Shown here one piece after another: positions 47,800-58,906 of a stretch of 64,000 bases of DNA; position 1 is the stretch's first letter, and the number at the start of each line of letters is the position of its first letter. Below the pieces are notes generated by a model. It had not been told where the DNA came from, ran no database searches, and was given only the letters and a program-made list of their open reading frames with translations. Both the position numbers and the translations under genes were made by a program. Source of the stretch: Rhinopomastus cyanomelas (lineage: Eukaryota > Chordata > Aves > Bucerotiformes > Rhinopomastidae); assembly GCA_013400115.1 (NCBI GenBank), contig VXBP01007098.1, positions 620,001 to 684,000 of the forward strand, read 5' to 3'.

Positions 47800-48315
47800 T
47801 GGTTAGGCTGCATGTGGAACACTTAATCTCTAGTTCTGGGCTTCCCAGTTCAAGAGGCACAGGGAACTACTGGAGATAGTCTAGTGCAGAGCCACTAAGA
47901 TGATCAGGAGGCTGGAGCATCTTCCTTGTCAGAAGCATCTGAGAGAGTCGGATCTGCTTAGTCTTGAGAGGAAGGTATGGAGGGGAGATCTTGTAAATGC
48001 TTATAGATCTCTAAAGTGTGAGTGTCAGGAAGATGGGACCAGACTCTTCTCAGCAGTGCCCAGTGTTAGGACAAGGGACAGAAGGCATAAATTGGAACAT
48101 AGGAGGTTCAGCTTGAGCATAAGGAAAAACATTTTACAGTTAGAGTAGCAGAGCCCTGGCACAGGCTGCCTAGAGGAGTTGTGGAGTCTCCTGTTCTGGA
48201 GACATTCAAAACCTACCTGGACCTGGTCCCATGTGATCTGCTCTAGAAGGGGCCTTGAACCAAATGATCTCCAGAGGTCACTTCCAGCACCTACCCTGCT
48301 ATGATTCTATGAAAT
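47800..48315 (+). mobile_element. CR1 LINE, 3' half-kilobase
   Basis: CTAGTTCTGGGCTTCCCAGT leads into the ORF2 C-terminus (47900-48148 reads LEHLPCQKHLRESDLLSLER) and the tail AATGATCTCCAGAGGTCACT. Same subfamily as 5500-5985. Confidence 0.9.
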
Positions 48316-49051
48316 GCAGCAAAGCATCCAGACTGTTGATACAAGTGACCTATTTTAATAGTGTGACTGAAAACAGGGTGGATATATTGAAGGTCCTTTC
48401 TTGGCTGTTTCATGCATGTACATATTGACTTCAAAGTGGCCTCTGTGTGTATGTTTTAAGTTTGGGGGCAGGAGGATGGAGGGAGCCACAAGGCAAGTTA
48501 GAAGCTGCTGTGACTACTGACATCCATTAGAAGAACAATCCTGTTGATATACTGTTAGATTTCAGTATTTGTTACCTACTGCCTACTGGCAGAGTAGGAC
48601 AGCTGTGGGATAGCTAGAGACCTAGAGACAGAGAACAAACCTTGGAAAGTGGATGCCTACCATGTCTTCATGAGCAAGCAGCAGATGAGTAGCTCATATT
48701 GTACATTATATGCATTTCAGAGGTTTTACCTTTGTCTGCTTGTCAAGTTTGTGAACTGGCTACTCGTTGCACTTGGGGTGCATGTTATCACGCATCTTCC
48801 AGTCTGGACGTCTTCTGAAATCTTCTGTGAACCAGAATGTGGTAAGTGGAGAAAATGAAGAGGCTCTTTTGAAAAGTCTGCAGCAGTGCACAAATACACA
48901 TGGGAACTTCTATAATGAATTCATGTTCTAAGATTGTATGTTGAAAGCAGAAGGGTAGGGAAGAGAGTGCTTTCCTTCCACTTAATGCCTTTCACCATGG
49001 TAGCCGAAATAGCACTGTTGTGGTGTTACCTTCTTGCCTTGCTAACTGAAG

Positions 49052-49158
49052 AGTATCACAGAATGGTTTAGGTTGGAAGGGCCCTCAAAGCCCACGTAGG
49101 TCCAATTTCCCTGCCAATGGCAGGGACATGTCTCACCAGATCAATTTCCCAGAGCCTT
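49052..49158 (-). mobile_element. CR1 3' fragment
   Basis: An inverted CR1 tail: CACAGAATGGTTTAGGTTGG, then CCAATGGCAGGGACATGTC. About 105 bp. Confidence 0.78.
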
Positions 49159-50794
49159 CTGTGGTTCTGTAAAGGAGGTTTGTGTGTTTTTGTTGAAAGA
49201 ATTGGGCTGCTGCCTCTTTGAGACAAAGCATTCTTGTGCTTGAGTACCTTCCCCATCCCCACTAAACTTAAGCGCTGTTTGCTTTCATGGTGTCTTCTGT
49301 TTAAAGGTCCAGAAGTTTCAGAAACCTCTATTAGATGTCATTATGGAGAAAGGGAAATATTTTCTTCCTACCTAATGGAGAAATAAGTACAATAGGCCAG
49401 GAAGAGACATCTAACTTTACGTCTTGATTGTGTTCTAATGGTATTATCTTTGCCATAAAACCTGTAAGTTTTCTTCTACCTTATATTCATTGAGAAAGGA
49501 GAGATCTACATTGGCACAGATGAGACAGTTCTTGGAAGTATAAGAGGTTTTGTTTGAAGGATTAGACCAGAGGGACTGGAGAAGGGGTGGTGGCAAAGAA
49601 GAAAATTCTATGGACAAAAAGAAACTTGTTCAGCTGTCCAGAGTTCTCCTCATTTCTCTTACTCCTGGCCCTGACTTCATACCCATCCCCCTGCTGACAG
49701 CCACAGATGATATTGCTGGGAGATGAAGGGAGGGAAGGTGTAACATGTATGACACCTCTGCGAGTCTCTGTGTCTGTGTATACGTGTTTCAAAGGCTCAT
49801 TTCTGGGTGTGATACCGATGACTAAGAAAGAAATGGAGCTCGAGTCAAACGCTCAAACGAGTTCAACAAACAAAACAGGGTTATATAAGTGGGCTGGTAT
49901 GCGATGACTTGGAGAGCTGTAATTACCTCCTAAGAACCAGATATGTGGAGAAATCTAATTATCATTTTCCATCCTTTTCTGTGTCATCTTAGACCAGCTG
50001 GTCTAGCGATATCATTTGAACTCTTAATGTATTGCAGCCCCAACCATTTATCTTTTAAGAATAATATTTTAAAAGGCAGAACAAGAGGAAAAAATAGGCT
50101 GAGCAATGAAAACCTATTAATCTGAAACTCTATGTTTGTGCAGCTTTTAAAGACAATGAAACTTTTCCTGCAACAACGTGGGACAAAAGGCAAAATAGAT
50201 TTAGTCTCAGGTCTCTGCTGTATTTACCTGTCTTTGGTGGATGTTTTTAATGGAAGGGGACTATGGTCCCCCCCAGAAGATTTGTGGGTCTTCTTGGAGT
50301 TGGGCAAAGCATTTTCTGGGGTATCTCACACAGAGTTAGGACTTGATACAGGAAAATACAGGATTTGTACAGTGTATAGGGAGCTGTTTGAAAGGGAGAA
50401 CCAGGCTGCCAGGCAAGCTAAGGTCATAGAGTGTATTTTTCCATTGAAATTTGCAGCTGATGGAAGGTTTGGATGTGTTGTTAAATGAGGCACAGAAAAG
50501 CAGCTTTTGGAAGTACCTAGAATGATTTTACTGAATACAGTTTCAGTCCAAGTATTTTATGATTTCTGAATAACAAGTTCCAAATTTGGAACTAACAAAA
50601 TCTGCTACAATCAGTTGGTTTTTGAAAAAGCATGTAGAAAAATCTGATATCTGCTGCGAATGTTTAATAGAAGTCACCCACACAGTCCTCTGCACCCTCT
50701 CCACAGATGGGAGTTCTGGTGGACCACTCTGATAACCCCTGGTTAATAAAGATGACTTCAGACAGAACCCAGCATGGAGAAGGGTCAACAGAAC

Positions 50795-51283
50795 AAGCAT
50801 TGCAAGAAGGACAACAAGATTGTTGAAGGGCCTGGACAAGCCTTGTGAGAAGTGGCTGAGGAAACTGGGGCTGGTTAGTCTCAGAAGGAGGCTGAGGTGT
50901 AGAGGATATTGCTGTCTACAGCTAACTGAAAGGAGGTTGTAGAGAGGTGGGGGTTGGTCTGTTCTAAGATGTATTAAGCAGATAACTCAAAAGTAACATG
51001 AGGAAATAGCCTCAAGTTGCACCAGGGGAAATTTAGGTTGGACATTAGGGAAAACTCCTGGAAAGGGTGGTCAGGCCTTGGAACAGGCTGCCCAGGGAGG
51101 GGTTTGAATCGCCATCCCTGGATGTGTTTCAATGTCATGTAGATCTGGAGCTTAGGAACATGGTTTAGCGGTGACCTTGGGACAGTTGGGTTAATGGTTG
51201 TACTTGATCTTGAAGGTCTTTCCCAACCTAAAGTATTCTATGATTCTGTGATTTTCCAACCTAAACCATTTATGATTCTCAGA
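50795..51283 (+). mobile_element. CR1 LINE, 3' half-kilobase
   Basis: GAAGGACAACAAGATTGTTG leads into GGGGCTGGTTAGTCTCAGAA, CACCAGGGGAAATTTAGGTT, GGAACATGGTTTAGCGGTGA and a doubled tail with TTCTATGATTCTGTGAT. It lies about 350 bp upstream of the C1orf198 CpG island. Confidence 0.9.
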
Positions 51284-51952
51284 ACAGACACTGATGAAAG
51301 AGTTAAGGCTGAACAGACCCTTGATGTGAGCTGGTCATAACACCGGCAGCTATTTCAGAACATTGGAGCAGTTTGGCAGTGGAAAGCTCTTTTAAGGTAC
51401 CGGTGTGTATTCCTCAACTGGTTTCACCCTGCCATTCTCCTAATTCATTTGAAATCCTAATTCATTCTTCCTCCTGCAGCACACCTAAGACCAAAAGCTC
51501 TGCTTGTTTCAGCCTGTTATCGATATCGCTAATGCTTACAGCATGGACTTGTTACGCTGGGGCTGCAACTTACTGATTTTACTCAATTCCTACAGAGGTT
51601 GGGGCTGACTTGCTGCTGAACCTGCTGAGCTGCACAAAACTGCCCACCCCGGGCACCACGGTCCGAGTTGCTTAGGAGCTGGGAAAGCCGGGACCTTAGC
51701 TCTGGGGCAAAGTCCGTGTCCCTGCTCCCGGCCCTAGCAGCGTGGGAATATCGCTGCTCGCCACCGCGGGAGCGGCGGCACACGCTGCGGGAAGGGGCCC
51801 CGGGGCATCCGCTCAGCCCCGCCCGGTCACCAGCAGCGACAGCGAAGCTGCTTGGGCGGCGCCTCTACCCCGCCAGCCGCGATCAGGGAGCTCCTCCTGC
51901 CCTGGGGAGCGGGGCCGGGGCGTGCGGAGGGCGGGGAGTGCGGGGCGGTGCC

Positions 51953-51959
51953 TTTATAG
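51953..51959 (+). promoter_or_regulatory. Possible TATA-like element of C1orf198
   Basis: TTTATAG within a GC-rich block, about 130 bp upstream of the ATG at 52085. If functional, transcription would begin near 51980-51990. An isolated A/T-rich motif inside a CpG island is suggestive only. Confidence 0.35.
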
Positions 51960-52084
51960 GGAGCGGAGGGAGGGAGGCGGCGTTTGCCGGAGCGGAGCCG
52001 GGAAGGGGGGAGGAGGCGGTTCCCGTTCCCATCCCCATTCCCGCCGTAGGAGCGCTCCCGGCTCGGTGCGTGCGGGGCTCTGCC

Positions 52085-52432
52085 ATGGCCTCCATGGCGG
52101 CGGCGATCGCCGCGTCCCGCACGGCAGTGATGAACGGCAACCGGCCGCTGGACGAGCGGGAGCGAAAGCGCTTCAGCTACTTCTCCTCGTTGTCCCCTAT
52201 GGCGCGCAAGATCATGGCGGAGAAGGAGCGGATCCGGGAGCGCTACGGGCCCGAGTGGGAGCGGCTGCCGCCCCGGCAGCAGGACGAGATCATCGACAAG
52301 TGCCTGGTGGAGCCGCACATCCAGGCCCGCTACGCCGCGCACCGCCCCGCCGCCCGCGCCGCCGCCCTCCCGCCCACCTTCCCCAGCCTCCGCCTCAACA
52401 CTGGGCAGAAGCTGGTCCGCTTCGGCGACGAG
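52085..52432 (+). CDS. C1orf198: C1orf198 homologue, exon 1
   Basis: It encodes 116 residues and ends in phase 0 at donor GTAACG. The start MASMAAAIAASRTAVMNGNR and the block RKRFSYFSSLSPMARKIM (residues 27-44) identify the conserved vertebrate protein C1orf198 (about 327 residues in human), whose function is not established. YGPEWERLP and QQDEIIDKCLV follow at about residues 54-75, and the exon ends GQKLVRFGDE. Residues 82-94 (R/A/P-rich) look expanded relative to what I recall of mammals. The ATG has G at -3 and G at +4. The frame stays open upstream to 51668, but I chose 52085 because the family begins there. Same strand as TTC13, 7.1 kb downstream. Confidence 0.93.
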
Positions 52433-52639
52433 GTAACGCGGCGGGGGCGACTTTGGGGGCGGGCGGCTGGTCGTTGGCAACGAGGGGAGCTGCCCTGGAG
52501 ACCAGAAAGACTTGTCCCCCGCACAGCGGCTGTGAGCGAGGGGACTGGTCACACCTAAAGGCAGGAAACGCAGCGCTACAGGCGTGGGGAGAGCGGCTGG
52601 GACTCGCCGGCAGAAGATGCCGGAGGGGTGCTGATGGAT

Positions 52640-53250
52640 CGTCGGCCGAATATGAGCCAGCAGTGAGCTCAGGTGTTCAAGGAGGCCAATGACATCCTGA
52701 ATTGTATCAGAAATCGTGTGTCCAGCAGGAATAGGGAAGGGATTGTCCCCTTGTACTGGGTTCAGCTTTGGGCACTTCGATAAAAGAAGGGTACTGGAGT
52801 GGGTCCAGAGAAGGACAACATTGGTAGTGAAGGGTCTGGAGAGCAGACCTTGAGAGAAGCGGTTGAGGGAGCTGGGGCTGGTTAGTCTGAAGAGGGGGCT
52901 GAGGAGAGACCTAATTGCTGTCTGCAGCTACCTGAAAGAAGGATGTAGAGAGGTGGGAGTTGGCCTCTTCTCACAAGGAACAAGTGACAGGACAAGAGGA
53001 AATGGCCTCAAGTTGCACCAGGGGAAGTTGAAGCTAGATGTTAGGAAAAACCTCTTCACTGAAATGGTCATCAGGCCTTGGAATGGGCTGCCCAGGGAGG
53101 GGGGTCGAATCGCATCCCTGGACATGTTTCAAAGTCGTGTAGATCTGGAGCCTAGGGACATGGTTTAGTGGTGGATTGAGATAGTTGGGTTAGTGAATAG
53201 GCTTGATTTTGAAGGTCTTTTCCAACCAGAACAATTTTGGGACTCTAAAA
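52640..53250 (+). mobile_element. CR1 LINE at the start of C1orf198 intron 1
   Basis: AATATGAGCCAGCAGTGAGC through the ORF2 C-terminus (52863-53168 reads LRRDLIAVCSYLKEGCREVG) to GGGACATGGTTTAGTGGTGG and the tail. It begins about 200 bp after the exon 1 donor, just at the edge of the CpG island. Confidence 0.9.
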
Positions 53251-53684
53251 GGCTTCACATGGCAGTTTGTTCACTCTCAAGTGGATTTTTCTGCAAGGAC
53301 ACTTACAGGAGAAGCTGTTTTTATAAGTTTACCCCAAAAGCAAGGCATAACCACGGCTCGCTGTGGACACAGTCCCTTGCTGAAAATGGGCTGTAGGGAA
53401 TGTTTATACTGAATTAAACCTCTTCCTTTTCTAATTTTAGACATGGCTAAATATATAACACTGAAAACATTCCAGCTCTTGGTATTTTTGACACCTAAAG
53501 AAAAAATGTAGCCTGTTTCATGTCACGTGCTAGGAAAAACAAGAGTGTGGAATGATAGATGGCAAGAAGTGTGGATTTTGAAGGTTCTGAGAGCCATCTT
53601 TGTAAGGGTGAAGCCCAGCAACCCTTCTAGTGATCCATAGGTGTAAAGATAGAATAATCTGCCAGAGGCAGGGACATCTCATAG

Positions 53685-53815
53685 ATTGGAAAGGACCTCG
53701 AAAGATCGTCTACTCCAATCCCCCATCAGACCACATCTAGTCTGATCTCCCATCAGACCAGCTTGCTCGAAGCCCCATCTAAACTGGCCCAAGCTTGTAT
53801 AGGGCTGGAGCAGCA
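53685..53815 (-). mobile_element. CR1 3' mosaic fragment
   Basis: GGAAAGGACCTCGAAAGATC is an inverted CR1 tail, followed by a short direct repeat of CCCATCAGACCA. Then comes AGCTTGCTCGAAGCCCCATC, which resembles a different CR1 subfamily. Boundaries are approximate. Confidence 0.7.
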
Positions 53816-56800
53816 AGTCATGTTGCCAAGTGTGATCCCTTGAAGAGGAAGGTCTAACAATGCTTGCAAAGACCTGACAGTGGTTTTCAGATACTGTCTT
53901 GCTCTTACTCTGCAGATGAGATTGCCTTTGTTTGCACTTCTTTTGCATCTTGGTATGAGTATAGAGCCTGTATGTTTCACTGTGTATCTTAAGGTGACCT
54001 CTTGTTAATTAACATATGTGGCTTCTACCAGAAAAAAATAATCTGCTTCTGCATCTGCAGTCCTCAATCCAATTTACAGAGAACGGTACTGCTTTTAGCC
54101 TCCTCACCAATGTCCCTTGCAATGTGATTTGTAAGAAGCATCATGGGTTCCTGATGAGCTTTGTGCTAAAAGCCTGCTGCCTGCGTTGCACCTGTCAGGG
54201 AGGTGTGGCAGCGTGCCACATGTCATACCTAGAGTTAGGCAACACGTGGGCAAGCTCCGCGTTGTTTAATCTGTGATAGGAGAAATTCTGGATAAATGTT
54301 TTGTAGTGCTAGACCATAACTCCTGGTAAAAAAGACATATGGAAGGACACAAGACACAGAATTGGCTTGTGGAGGCAGTTTTTGAGAGGAAATCTAAACC
54401 TGAAGTTAGTTGTGAAAGGATTGAGGTTACTGTAGAAAATAAACAAGTTCAGCTTTCCCAGCCTCAGAGCGCTCTACTCTGCTTTCTGCTTTTCAGTTAC
54501 GAGGACTGGGAAGGAAAACAAGCATGTTGTAGGTTGTTGTGCCGCTCTGCATGGAAATGATTGTTTCCTGCTTGACAAAAGAGCTTGAGAGTCTATCTGC
54601 AATTTTGGCAGGTTGTTTTCTCTCCCCCTTTCCCCTGAAATCCAGCTACCATACAAATAATGCTGCTGCTAGCTGTTGTGGAGCCATTAACCAAGAAAAG
54701 CGTAGCTCATCAAAAGGCTTGATGCAAAGTGTTCAATTTTGGAAGCATCTGCCCTAGCTGGTTTCCTCCACGACTTCCAAGCTGAAGTTAATATAAATCG
54801 TATTTCTGAAGGAAAGAGTTTCCACTCATTTTGGCATCCTCCATTTCCATTTTAGTTCTTCCAACAGCACGATTGAGCTTTGGAGCCTTTCCTGGCTCCT
54901 CATCTGATAGCTTCCTCTCTCCCTGCTCCCTTGCTGGCATTCGACCTGGTCCTTGGACATTTGCCCCGGCTCACTAGCTGTTCCTCCTTGTCCTGCTGTT
55001 ACACAGCTGCTGTGGTGAGTTTCTTGCTGTTTCAGTCCAGCTTTCCAGGCATGCAAATGCTGTGCCTACAGAGCTTTACTGTCTTATGGTCTGGCAGCTT
55101 ACAGAGCTGTACTACACCCTGCTTAGTAAGAGGTAACTGCTGCACATACAGTGGTGACCCAGCGCTCCATCAGGGCAATTAGATTGGTCCTGGTTGCTCT
55201 CCCTGTCTCGTGGTGTTGGGTATCTTGAGGCAAGGAAACAGAGTAGTGTGCATACTTCAGAATCACTTGATGTTGCAGTGCTTTCAGCGTGAGTGTTTTG
55301 GTCTGGGGATGTTCTTGCTTACACCTGCTCCAAAAGTTTCATGTTTCCTGCTGCAGCTCATCTTCCCTGTTAACTGATGTTGAAATCTGTAGTGATCTAC
55401 CTGTGCTTGCTTAAGTATGGAAAGCTGATCTCTTTTCACCTTGTACTCTTTGAGGACTTGGTAGAAAGCAAAACAAGGGTGAAAGCTGAAGATACTGATT
55501 TACCCATCTGGGACTCACCGTTTCAGTCTCGCTTTCATGCTCATGACAACTTTGATAAGGTGGTTCACAGGATGTACGAAGCGATCTTGCGTTATTGGAC
55601 AATTGGTTCCCCCTTTCTTGCCCCCACTTTTTCCAATACCAAACTCATCTCCTGAACTTGTAGCCCAGGACTGTTAGTTCTTAAAGTCTAGAAGCCTCTC
55701 TTACATTTTCAAAACACCGTTCAGTGTGTTGGCTGCGTGGGGAGGCTGTGACAGAAAGTAATGTGCAGTGACAGGACCGTGGCATGCTGTCACCATGATC
55801 CAGTCCTTTTGTAGTGCTGGAGCTTTGCAACACCATGTGAGACACTTAGCAAATGCCTGGAGCCAGCTGAGTACCACTGCTGCTTCCATTATCTTATCCT
55901 CAGTGCAGCATTGCCACTCATGGAGTTCATAACTGGAGCTCTACATGCACTGTGAACACAGCTCCTCAAGAGGATCAGTGCTAGGACACCAGAGCTGCTT
56001 TTTAATCTCCCATGTTATTGCCAAAGAACTGAAGGTATAAAAAGTCTTACAAAGATAGATGTAAGAAGTGGAAGTACAGGAATTGGGTTCCATGATTCCC
56101 CACATCATTTCTCTCTCAAGCACAGGATTGGGTTGGGTGGCCCCCAGTTATTTGGTGTCTGACTGTGTGCCCTGTGCTGTCATGATGAAGATGCACACAA
56201 CTGCTTACACCAGCTCTTTTGTGTCCACCATTGGTCTCACAGTGTCAAGTTAAGACTTGTAGTTGAAACCAACCCCCAAATATACCAGCTCAGCAACCTT
56301 AGTGGGGTTGCAGGCTTTCTAGCAAAACCCTTCATCTCTTTCCTCTCTATCCTATTGTGTCCTCTAGATTTATGTAGTCTAGGTCCTGCATATGTTTCTC
56401 GTCCCTTCCAGTCATTTGTCTCCTGCATGAAAGGAGTGTTGTCCTCTTTGCTGAAGATTGGCTTGCTGTTGTCATGCAAGGGCCCAGCACCGGAAGACTG
56501 TGGCTTCATCAGTTTCTGTGTCTAGACAACCTGGGTCATCTGGCTGAGGGCTTTTGGAGGCTGCAACCTTCAAGAGAACTTTATCTTCCCCCACAAGCCT
56601 CTGGTTGCTGATATTTCTCCCTTTGTGTCTGATGCTTGTAGCAGTAGAAAATTAAGTTAACTGAGCAGAGGAAAGTCTGGAAATAGGATCCAGAATTGAA
56701 AGTCAGTGTGATATAAAGGGACCACCTGAAATCATGGGCCTTCATGAAGGGAATATGTGGAAAACCAGCAGTGTGTGAGAGGCTGCCACTGTTGGACTGT

Positions 56801-58855
56801 AGTGGTGTTCAGCCTGTGTTAGGCATCAGTTTGATTGTTAGCTGATGCCACTGGATGCTTATTTAGTTCAGTTTAGGGGAAGATAGTTTAGATACTCAAT
56901 TTACAAGAAGTTCTCAATACTGTCCCTCTATGCAGGAATGTGTGATAGGCACATGGATTTAAAGCCCTTCTTTTAGTTATGTTTTTAAAGGGGTATTGAA
57001 TGTTTGAGCAGCACTCAAGAGCACAAAGAGTTGAACTTGAAATAAGTAGAAGAAGAACATTAAAGAAAATGAAATAACATGCAGTAGATGTTTTTATCTG
57101 GAGGAAAGACAGCTAGGAGAGTTCGGTTACCTTCGTTCATCATCTTTTGTAGAGATGCTTAACTTATCTACCTGAAGGCAGATGCAGTGTTTGTTTTGTT
57201 TAGCCTGGAGAACTTGGACACCAAGCCAAAGGACTGAACCTTTTACCTTTTGCTTAAAATGCTTTAACACGACAAATAACTCAGCAGAGCAGTAACTTCT
57301 GCATTGGGCCTGTTACAGATTGGAGCCATTTTACACATGGAAAATGCAGAGCAGCTTTTGAGCGCAGATAAACCCCTACAGCTGATAACACGTCTACGAT
57401 TCATCTGCTGGTGGGTTTGTGGCTGCCTGGTTGCTGTCAGCTGCTCAGAGCAGTGCTGGTGTCGGATACGCTGGCACGTTCCTACCAGTGCCTTCCATTT
57501 TGAAATTCAGATGCTGTTTTCAGCAAGCTGCCTACATGTAGTGAACGTGTTCTGTGATTCTTTTCAATGTGTTCTGCAGCTGGTCAAGTGCGTGACTGGT
57601 TTCTTTCCTCTTTCTCTCCCTTCTTTTTTTACTTGTGACATATGTTGCGTGAAACCCCCTTTCTTACAAATAGGTTCTTTGACGCTCGTGAACAAAGGTT
57701 TATTTATTCGTCTCCTTTCTGGAAGAAGTCTTTGTTGTGTGCTGAAAACAAAAGCTGATCAGATATGGATCTCTTCTAATTCGTCTTGATGAGAAGTGGC
57801 CCTGAAGCCTTTTAGTCTGGAATTTCTGCTCATAATTTACTTTTGTGAATATTGAAATAGTTTTTTAATTTTCTTCAAGCATTTGAGAACTTGTTTATTC
57901 TAGAGAAATAAACAAGTTATTTCTCAGATTTTATTGGTGATAAATATGAACCAGGCTCATCAGATGAGGAACGAACTGTGATGTTCTGCTTCTCTTTTGA
58001 TCCTCTGTATGAGGGCATGAGAGGTGGAAGCCACCAACTTCCTTCCCTGGCAATGGACAGAACCTCACAACTTCTCCTTCATCCATCCGTCACACTTCAA
58101 GTAACCATAGACATCATCTCCCTGAAGCTTTGTCTTTTCAAACGATGTCTTAGCCTTTTTTATCTTTTGCTAAATCCCACAGAAGATCTCTTGAATGTGG
58201 GTGGTTCATGAAAATAAAAGCTTATTTTCATTTTAAGAAGCTGAAACAGATTATTAAAAGAATCTATTTCATATTGGGATGTCTACTCTGGATAATGTGG
58301 CTCTTTCCAAAGCACCAAGTAATTCCTTCAGACTCATTGTCACTGAAGTGGTGTTATGATGTATGGTGCCAGTGCTGGATCCAGCTGTGCCTTGGCCTGG
58401 CGGACACACATCTGTTTCTCTGCCATGTGACAGCTCGGTGGCACGTGTGCTGTTCAGTTGGTGAAGGAGAAGAGGGGGACTTTATTTCCCTAAGGCTCCT
58501 GCTTCTCTTATTATTTCTCTCCCTGTGCATTACTGCTGGCTACCAAAAAAAATGCCTAGTAGAAACCTAAAAATACAACACATTTTAAAGCTATTTGTGG
58601 AGAAACCACTACAAGAGGTTTAGACCAGGTTAAATCTAGTAACAATCTAGTTTGTAGATTAAATTGATTTACTAATAGATAATTTTCCTCTCAGAGAACC
58701 TGCTTTCAGATCAGCGTGGTCAGTGCCATCTCTACATAGTGCTTGTGCTTTTTAGCAGATGTTGTGGTCGTGGATGCTGTGCCTCTAGCAACGCAATGAA
58801 ATGGTGCTCCTGGGCTGCTCTTCTCATGTTTAGTCATTCTTCCATTTTATTTCAG

Positions 58856-58906
58856 GACATAACTTGGCAAGATGAACACTCAGCTCCGTTCTCCTGGGAA
58901 ACAAAG
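58856..58906 (+). CDS. C1orf198: C1orf198 homologue, exon 2
   Basis: A 51-nt, phase 0-0 exon encoding DITWQDEHSAPFSWETK, a highly conserved C1orf198 motif that follows directly on the GDE of exon 1. The acceptor is TTATTTCAG and the donor GTAAGT. It is far too short to show up as a long open frame. The large next exon, which I expect to begin near SQMEF, is not in 58907-64000, so the gene continues past the right edge. Confidence 0.93.

Larger units (their letters stand above)
44972..51650. other. Intergenic region between TTC13 and C1orf198
   Basis: Apart from four CR1 copies (45280-46806, 47800-48315, 49052-49158, 50795-51283) I see no gene. The parts 46807-47799, 48316-49051 and 49159-50794 are AT-rich unique sequence with only short open frames, none with recognisable domains (for example 50132-50488 plus, 49562-49792 minus). 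Confidence 0.7.
51650..52640. other. CpG island over C1orf198 promoter and exon 1
   Basis: CpG density and G+C content rise sharply about 430 bp before the start codon and fall about 200 bp after the donor, where a CR1 begins. Long overlapping open frames on both strands here are composition shadows. Confidence 0.8.
52433..58855 (+). other. C1orf198 intron 1
   Basis: It holds two CR1 elements near its start (52640-53250 and 53685-53815). The rest, 53816-58855, is unique-looking sequence. Open frames such as 57304-57789 (161 codons) have no recognisable domain and look like chance. Confidence 0.75.

Noticed and set aside
51827..52552. 241-codon antisense frame over C1orf198 exon 1
   Set aside because: Antisense of a GC-rich coding exon; stop codons are rare there by composition.
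51742..52692. 316-codon plus-strand frame overlapping C1orf198 exon 1
   Set aside because: It is an out-of-frame shadow in CpG-island sequence that runs through the true donor into the intron. The product is Gly/Ala/Arg low complexity.
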